Made by a program: the position numbers and the translations under genes
Notes under the pieces: model-generated
Databases searched by the model: none
What the model saw: the letters and a program-made list of their open reading frames with translations, nothing else
What the model was told of the DNA's origin: nothing
NCBI RefSeq assembly: GCF_900890425.1
Contig: NZ_CAAHFG010000002.1
Coordinates: 1,178,001 to 1,242,000, forward strand
Source of the DNA: Pontiella desulfatans
Lineage (GTDB): Bacteria; Verrucomicrobiota; Kiritimatiellia; Kiritimatiellales; Pontiellaceae
Reading direction: 5' to 3'
DNA length: 64,000 bases
Shown: positions 59,252-64,000 of the stretch, piece by piece
How the letters are laid out: each line of letters begins with the position of its first letter
Position numbering within the stretch: position 1 is the stretch's first letter

Positions 59252-61165
59252 ATGTTTAACATCCATTTAAAGAATCCCAATTCATACCTGATGCTGCTGG
59301 CCGATGTGGCCATGGTTTCATTGGCATTGGTCGGGGCCTATGCGTTGCGCTTCGACTTTTTCTCCGACCCGGTTTTCCTGGAAGGCAGATACGACACCCA
59401 ATTGATCCGGGCCCTGGCCGTGGTTGTTCCCTATAAAATGGTCATCTTCGGTTTATTCGGCCTCTACCGCGGGATGTGGCGCTACACCAACCTGCGCGAT
59501 ATGCGCAAGCTGGCGGTGGCGGTCATGCTCTCTTCCATGCTGATGGTTTCCTACATCGCCTACCGCTACCACTTCGTCGGTTTTGCCCGCAGTGTCTACG
59601 TGTTGGATGCGCTGTTGACCTTTGTGCTGGTGGCCGCAGTGCGCATTTCCATTCGCATTGGGTTCGGCTATCGCCAGTTCGGGTCGGTTGGAGCCATGCT
59701 CAAACAATCGCTGCCGCGCCAGCAACGGACGCTGGTGATCGGGGCGGGGTATAGCGGAGAGCGATTGTTCCGGGAGCTTCAGTCCGATATCAGGAACCCC
59801 TACCAGATCATTGCCTATCTCGACGACGATCCCAAAAAGCATGGGCGCTCGCTTCATGGATGCCGGATTTTCGGGGCGGTCGATAAGCTGGGCCAGGCCA
59901 TCCGGAAATACGAAGCGGAGCTGATTCTGATCGCCATTTCCAACGTTGACGGCGGAAGGCTCCGCTCAATCATCGAGGCCTGCGAGGCCTCCGGGCTCCC
60001 GTTCAAGAAGGTGCCCAATGCCCAGAGCATTATTGATGGAACGGTTTCGATGAAGGAACTGCGCGATGTCGACTTTTCCGACCTGCTCGGTCGACCGGCG
60101 GTCAAGCTCGATACCTCGGCCATCGCGAACTATCTGGAAGATCGCACCGTCCTCATTACGGGGGCGGGCGGCTCCATTGGATCGGAGCTGGTGCGCCAGG
60201 TGATCCGCTTCAACCCCGCGCGGCTGGTGCTGGTGGATAGTTGCGAGGAAAACCTGTTCAATATCCAAATGGAACTCCAGGGGGTGCACGGCTTCGAGGG
60301 AATCGTCCCGGTAATCGCGCGCGTGCAGGACGAACCGGTCATGAAAAAAATGTTCGAGTGCTTTCGTCCGTCCACGGTCTACCACGCCGCCGCATACAAG
60401 CACGTCCCGCTCATGGAGAACAATCCGTGGCAGGCGATCGACAACAATGTGATCGGCAGCTACACCGTTATGAAGTGCGCCCACGAGGCCGGGGTCAAGC
60501 GTTTCGTCCTGGTTTCGACCGACAAGGCCGTGCGACCCACCAACATCATGGGCGCATCCAAGCGCATGACCGAGCTGGTGCTTCACGCCATCGCGAAACA
60601 ATCCAGCACCGCGTTCATGGCGGTTCGGTTCGGCAATGTCCTTGGTTCTTCCGGTTCGGTCATCCCCATCTTCCGCAAGCAGATCGCGCGCGGTGGCCCC
60701 GTAACCGTCACCCATCCGGAAATGACGCGCTATTTCATGACCATTCCCGAAGCCGCCCAATTAATCCTGCAGGCCGGCGCGCTTGGCCAGGGGGGCGAAA
60801 TCTTCATCCTCAAGATGGGCACGCCGGTCAAGATTGCCAACATGGCGCGCGATCTCATCCGCCTTTCCGGCAAGGAACCCGATACCGAGATCGAAGTCCG
60901 CTTCACGGGCATTCGCGAGGGGGAAAAACTCTACGAAGAGCTCATTACCGAGGGGGAGGGCATTGTTCAAACCAACCACGAAAAAATCATGGTGCTGCGA
61001 ACCGAGGACGAGTCCGTCTATGCCGAGTTCCAGGGGGCCTTGGAGGAGCGCATCAACGAGTTGCGGTCGGCGGCCGCCACCCACGATGCCTGCGCCATCA
61101 AATCCGTGGTCGAGCGGATTGTGCCCGAATATGCGCGGCAGGATTGCGGCTCGGTGATGATGTAA
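59252..61165 (+). CDS. UDP-sugar 4,6-dehydratase of the CapD/WbpM (PglF) family
   Basis: The 637-residue product has four N-terminal membrane helices (LMLLADVAMVSLALVGAYAL, shortened), a first nucleotide fold (VIGAGYSGERLFREL), and a second, catalytic SDR domain (VLITGAGGSIGSELVRQ; LVSTDKAVRPTNIMGASKRM). The usual Tyr of SDR catalysis is Met in NIMGASK, as is normal for this family. It converts UDP-GlcNAc to the 4-keto-6-deoxy sugar. The normal length and both domains are present. Its product could pass to the reductase upstream and then to the phosphoglycosyl transferase. Confidence 0.93.
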   Translation: MFNIHLKNPNSYLMLLADVAMVSLALVGAYALRFDFFSDPVFLEGRYDTQLIRALAVVVPYKMVIFGLFGLYRGMWRYTNLRDMRKLAVAVMLSSMLMVSYIAYRYHFVGFARSVYVLDALLTFVLVAAVRISIRIGFGYRQFGSVGAMLKQSLPRQQRTLVIGAGYSGERLFRELQSDIRNPYQIIAYLDDDPKKHGRSLHGCRIFGAVDKLGQAIRKYEAELILIAISNVDGGRLRSIIEACEASGLPFKKVPNAQSIIDGTVSMKELRDVDFSDLLGRPAVKLDTSAIANYLEDRTVLITGAGGSIGSELVRQVIRFNPARLVLVDSCEENLFNIQMELQGVHGFEGIVPVIARVQDEPVMKKMFECFRPSTVYHAAAYKHVPLMENNPWQAIDNNVIGSYTVMKCAHEAGVKRFVLVSTDKAVRPTNIMGASKRMTELVLHAIAKQSSTAFMAVRFGNVLGSSGSVIPIFRKQIARGGPVTVTHPEMTRYFMTIPEAAQLILQAGALGQGGEIFILKMGTPVKIANMARDLIRLSGKEPDTEIEVRFTGIREGEKLYEELITEGEGIVQTNHEKIMVLRTEDESVYAEFQGALEERINELRSAAATHDACAIKSVVERIVPEYARQDCGSVMM

Positions 61166-61221
61166 ACCTTGTCCTGCTTCCGCCAATCGCCTATCAATAG
61201 AAGCATCTGAAGGAGGATGCA

Positions 61222-62346
61222 TTGCGCAAATTAACTAAATACCTGTTGGTGGATTTCGCCATCGTGTTCGGCACGGCGATGCTGCTGGTCACGTTCGCCT
61301 TCAGCATCGGTGCCATCTATAAAGCGATCGACGTCATATCCAAAGGGCTGCCGGCCATCGTGGTTGGCAAGTTTTTCGTGTATAACCTGCCCTATGCGCT
61401 CGCATTCGCCATCCCCATCAGCGCCCTGTTTTCCACGCTGCTGCTTTTCGGGCGTCTTTCGTCCGATAGCGAAATCAGCGCCCTGAAAAGTGGCGGACTG
61501 AGCCTGTGGCAGATTTCCTCGCCCATCCTGCTCTTTTCCTTGGTGCTTTCCTGCCTCTGCCTTTACAACGTTTGCGTCGTCTATCCCAGCACCACCTACG
61601 AAACCAGGAAGCTCCTCCAGGGCATGGGGGTGGAGGATCCCATCAAGCTCCTCGAGGAAGGGCGCTTCATCCGCGAATTCGACGGATACATGATCTATGT
61701 CGGAAAGAAAAACCGGAACCGGGTCAAGGATCTGATCGTCTACGAAGTCGACAAGAAGGGCAAGGTGACCGGAACCGTCCGCGCCGACAGCGGAATCATG
61801 ACGGTCGATAAGGAAAAGGCGCTGCTCAAGATCGACCTTTTCGATGTCCGGATCGAAATCCCCGATCCCGATGCCCCGGACGATTCCGCCAAAACCCGCT
61901 ACGTCAATGCCCGCAAATATCCGATCCGGCTCGATATCAACGAACTCACCGGAAAAAAGACCCTCACCAAGAAACGCAAGAACATGACGGCGTTGGAGCT
62001 GATCCACCGCATCCGGAACCCGGAGCAAAACCAGGAATGGATGGGGAAGAAAGACCTCGTCGTTGAACGAACCCGCGACCTGGTGGATTTCCACCAGCGC
62101 ATGTGCCTTTCGGTTTCGCCCCTGATGTTCGTGCTCATCGCCATTCCGCTGGGGATCAAGTCGCACCGCAAGGAATCCTCGATCGGCATGTTGATGAGCC
62201 TCGTCATCATGTTCGTCTACTACATCTTCATCATCCTGTCCGACACCTTCGACAAAGACCCGCACCTCTACCCGTGGCTGATGCCCTGGTTGCCGATCGT
62301 CTTCGGGCAGATCGCCGGCCTGGTGCTCATGCACCGCGCCAACTAA
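61222..62346 (+). CDS. LptF/LptG-family permease
   Basis: The 374-residue product shows six membrane helices with a large periplasmic jelly-roll between (YLLVDFAIVFGTAMLLVTFAF at the N-terminus shortened; ALFSTLLLFGRLSSDSEISALKSGG; SPLMFVLIAIPLGIKSHRKESSIG, shortened). These are the YjgP/YjgQ marks of LptF or LptG, which with LptB extract LPS from the inner membrane. Only one of the pair is seen here, so its partner lies elsewhere. The start is TTG 61222, after AAGGAGGATGCA, an excellent ribosome-binding site; no in-frame ATG fits. Confidence 0.92.
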   Translation: MRKLTKYLLVDFAIVFGTAMLLVTFAFSIGAIYKAIDVISKGLPAIVVGKFFVYNLPYALAFAIPISALFSTLLLFGRLSSDSEISALKSGGLSLWQISSPILLFSLVLSCLCLYNVCVVYPSTTYETRKLLQGMGVEDPIKLLEEGRFIREFDGYMIYVGKKNRNRVKDLIVYEVDKKGKVTGTVRADSGIMTVDKEKALLKIDLFDVRIEIPDPDAPDDSAKTRYVNARKYPIRLDINELTGKKTLTKKRKNMTALELIHRIRNPEQNQEWMGKKDLVVERTRDLVDFHQRMCLSVSPLMFVLIAIPLGIKSHRKESSIGMLMSLVIMFVYYIFIILSDTFDKDPHLYPWLMPWLPIVFGQIAGLVLMHRAN

Positions 62347-62439
62347 TCCCCAACCGCCCACCGCATTCGAACGTTCATCGTCGTGATCATCGCCCTCGCT
62401 GGGGCGGTAGGACGATCAATGGAAAGGTGGAGTCGGAAA

Positions 62440-62505
62440 CCGGAGGGACACGGAGACGACGCATTCCATACGCCAGACCCCTCTGTATGTCTCCGTGCCC
62501 TCCGG
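62440..62505. repeat. Palindrome between LptF/G gene and Gfo/Idh gene
   Basis: CCGGAGGGACACGGAGAC (62440-62457) and GTCTCCGTGCCCTCCGG (62489-62505) match as inverted repeats with one base inserted. It lies between convergent genes and is of the CACAGAG family (GACACGGAG, CTCCGTG). Confidence 0.8.
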
Positions 62506-62515
62506 GGGTAAAGGT

Positions 62516-63943
62516 TTAGCTTTTCCAGAGTTCCTCGCCATATTCCCAGCCCTTGCGGACGGGTTCCTTGAGGTATTGGTTCAGTTCCGGACGGTTGGTG
62601 ATCCGCATGTTCCTGGAATCCCACTCAATCTTGCCGCCATGGTTCACGGCAAGGATGCCCAGCAGCATGACCTCCGTGAACGGCGCGGCATAGTCGAAGT
62701 TGGATCCGCATTCCGGAATCTCGCCCTTAACGGCGCTGATCAGCTCGCGGATGGGGCCGCTCTGCTTCAGGCGCGGATAGACTTCCTCGGGGTAGCCCGC
62801 TTCCTTGTAGGCCTTTTGCGCTTCCTTGTTGGCGAGGCGCGGATTGTTGGAACGGGCATCGGTGTAGCCATTGTTCTTGGTGCCGAAGTAGTAGGTTCCG
62901 TTTCCGGGCGTGTTTTCCCAGGTCCAGTCGTCCGGGGCCTTGGGAGCAAAGTGTGCGTTGCCGTTATACCAGTAGAGCTTGCAGGGCTCCTTGGTGCCGC
63001 GCTTCTCGAAATCGAAACGGACGCGGACGCCGTCGGGCACGATCCACTCGTTTCCGCCGGACACCTTCTCGGCCTCGACCGCAACGGGTTCGTAGAGATC
63101 GAGCAGCCAGACCGGGGCGTCGGCGATGTGGCAGAACCAGTCGCCGAAGGTGCCCGTGCCATAGGGATGGAACGCGCGCCATTTTTTCGGATGGTAGAGA
63201 TGGTTGAAAGGGGCCGGTCCGGTCGGACCCTGCCACAGGTCCCAGTTGAGGGTGGCCGGAACGGGATCGTTCGGCGGCGGGAACGCGCCGGGGCGTTCGA
63301 AATATTCGCCGCCCCATTCGGGGCCGCCGATCCAGGAATGCGCTTCGGTGATTTGGCCGAAGATGCCATCCTCGTACCATTCGCGAAGCTGTCGGATGCC
63401 GTTGTAGGTGTGGCCCTGGTTGCCCATGTTGGTGAGCACCTTGTATTGGGCCTTGGCCTTCTTCAGCGTGCGCGCCTGCCAAATGTTGTGGACCAGCGGC
63501 TTCTGGGTGAAGGTCGCGAGGCCGCGCTCCATCGAGGCCATCGTTGCGGCGAAGTGGGTATGGTCGGGCGTGCTGACGCAGACCATGTCGATCTCCTTGC
63601 CCATTTGGTCGAGCATCACGCGGAAGTCGGTGAACGTCGGTGCCGTGGCATTGTCTGGATGCTTGCCGAGGTGGTGGGCGAACATGGCCTCGTCGACATC
63701 GCAGCGCGCCACGATGTTTTCGTTCTGCGCTTCGTGGTAGACGTATGCGGCAATGTTGCCGGAACCAATCAGGGCAATGTTGACCTTTTCGTTGGCGGAG
63801 GGGCCGGGCTTGCCTATGTTGAATTGGTAGATTTCGCTTTTGCGGTTGGCGGTGGTTTGGCAGCCGGTGAGTCCCAGCGCCGAAGCCCCGGCCGCGGCGG
63901 AGCCGATGGCCTGAAACGATCTGCGGTTCATGTTTTTCATCAT
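62516..63943 (-). CDS. Gfo/Idh/MocA-family oxidoreductase, Tat-exported
   Basis: The 475-residue product starts [20 protein letters not shown]: the twin-arginine motif RRSFQ and a hydrophobic stretch ending LTGC point to export in folded form, perhaps as a lipoprotein. The Rossmann fold follows with [19 protein letters not shown] and the sugar-dehydrogenase motif [11 protein letters not shown], then [10 protein letters not shown]-type residues ([12 protein letters not shown]) and GGPEWGGEY. It would oxidise or reduce a sugar with NAD(P)(H) outside the cytoplasm. The family with this signal is frequent in Planctomycetes and relatives. The start could be 63943, 63940 or 63931. Confidence 0.88.
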   Translation of the reverse strand: MMKNMNRRSFQAIGSAAAGASALGLTGCQTTANRKSEIYQFNIGKPGPSANEKVNIALIGSGNIAAYVYHEAQNENIVARCDVDEAMFAHHLGKHPDNATAPTFTDFRVMLDQMGKEIDMVCVSTPDHTHFAATMASMERGLATFTQKPLVHNIWQARTLKKAKAQYKVLTNMGNQGHTYNGIRQLREWYEDGIFGQITEAHSWIGGPEWGGEYFERPGAFPPPNDPVPATLNWDLWQGPTGPAPFNHLYHPKKWRAFHPYGTGTFGDWFCHIADAPVWLLDLYEPVAVEAEKVSGGNEWIVPDGVRVRFDFEKRGTKEPCKLYWYNGNAHFAPKAPDDWTWENTPGNGTYYFGTKNNGYTDARSNNPRLANKEAQKAYKEAGYPEEVYPRLKQSGPIRELISAVKGEIPECGSNFDYAAPFTEVMLLGILAVNHGGKIEWDSRNMRITNRPELNQYLKEPVRKGWEYGEELWKS

Positions 63944-64000
63944 TCAGTATCCTGTTGGTTTCTTGTGCTAAACATCCAATGGTCGCTTTGGTGAATGGTG

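Noticed and set aside
62495-63994. Plus-strand frame (499 codons) opposite the Gfo/Idh gene
   Set aside because: The minus frame has a Tat signal and Rossmann motifs; the plus frame has no recognisable motif and a biased composition.

Overview
The window (about 57-58% GC by eye) comes from a Gram-negative bacterium. It carries an Lpt-type lipopolysaccharide exporter permease, an RND metal pump and a lipid-linked surface-polysaccharide locus. A Ser/Thr kinase fused to a formylglycine-generating-enzyme-like domain (as in chlamydial Pkn1), a Tat-exported Gfo/Idh/MocA oxidoreductase, a malectin-domain exported protein and the palindrome-rich intergenic spaces all fit the Planctomycetes-Verrucomicrobia-Chlamydiae group. 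Kiritimatiellota is my best guess; this is inference, since no rRNA is present.

Layout. 1-6.0 kb: a two-TM protein, an M28 peptidase, an exported malectin protein, an InhA-like enoyl-ACP reductase, the GTPase YchF and a thioredoxin-like protein. 6.2-10.1 kb: an AAA ATPase followed by a selenium block, selD - mnmH - yedF-like, which would make selenophosphate and use it for 2-selenouridine in tRNA. 10.1-16.2 kb (minus strand): a copper-type efflux operon, csoR - YHS protein - cusB - cusA, with a CsoR-type operator at 16139-16155. 16.3-18.0 kb: an acetyltransferase-deacetylase fusion. 18.4-23.7 kb: housekeeping genes trpS, scpA, scpB, pheA, then a SelW-like protein and a ribosome hibernation factor. 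23.7-27.0 kb: an accessory patch with a decayed group II intron, a two-gene small-protein operon whose second gene is frameshifted, an orphan terminator that implies an unannotated plus-strand RNA, and a PIN / HTH-ImmA toxin-antitoxin-like pair. 27.3-32.5 kb: dnaK, groES, groEL, rpoZ, smpB. 33-41.5 kb: a LacI regulator, a membrane protein, an FkbM methyltransferase, a Na+/proline symporter, the kinase-FGE fusion, an M42 aminopeptidase and a LamG-like exported protein.

41.7-62.3 kb is a large surface-polysaccharide locus: eight glycosyltransferase or sugar-1-phosphate transferase genes, a flippase, an O-antigen ligase-like protein and a separate polymerase-like protein, an MsbA-like ABC exporter, a CapD/WbpM-type dehydratase, an epimerase/reductase and an LptF/G permease. 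Its most unusual feature is a two-gene cassette, radical SAM enzyme plus polysaccharide pyruvyl transferase-like enzyme. It occurs twice, about 8 kb apart, each time with a 4-bp start/stop overlap, and may make an undescribed polymer modification.

A second unexplained layer is spread over the whole window. At least fifteen intergenic spaces hold long imperfect palindromes built from a small recurring vocabulary (for example an ACCACAGAGG...CCTCTGTGGT type, a GTTCGAAGTTC type, a GTTATCCGTT type and a two-hairpin GCAGGC/GGCAGACA type). One is nested inside another, and one contains the stop codon of cusA. No rRNA, tRNA or CRISPR array was recognised.
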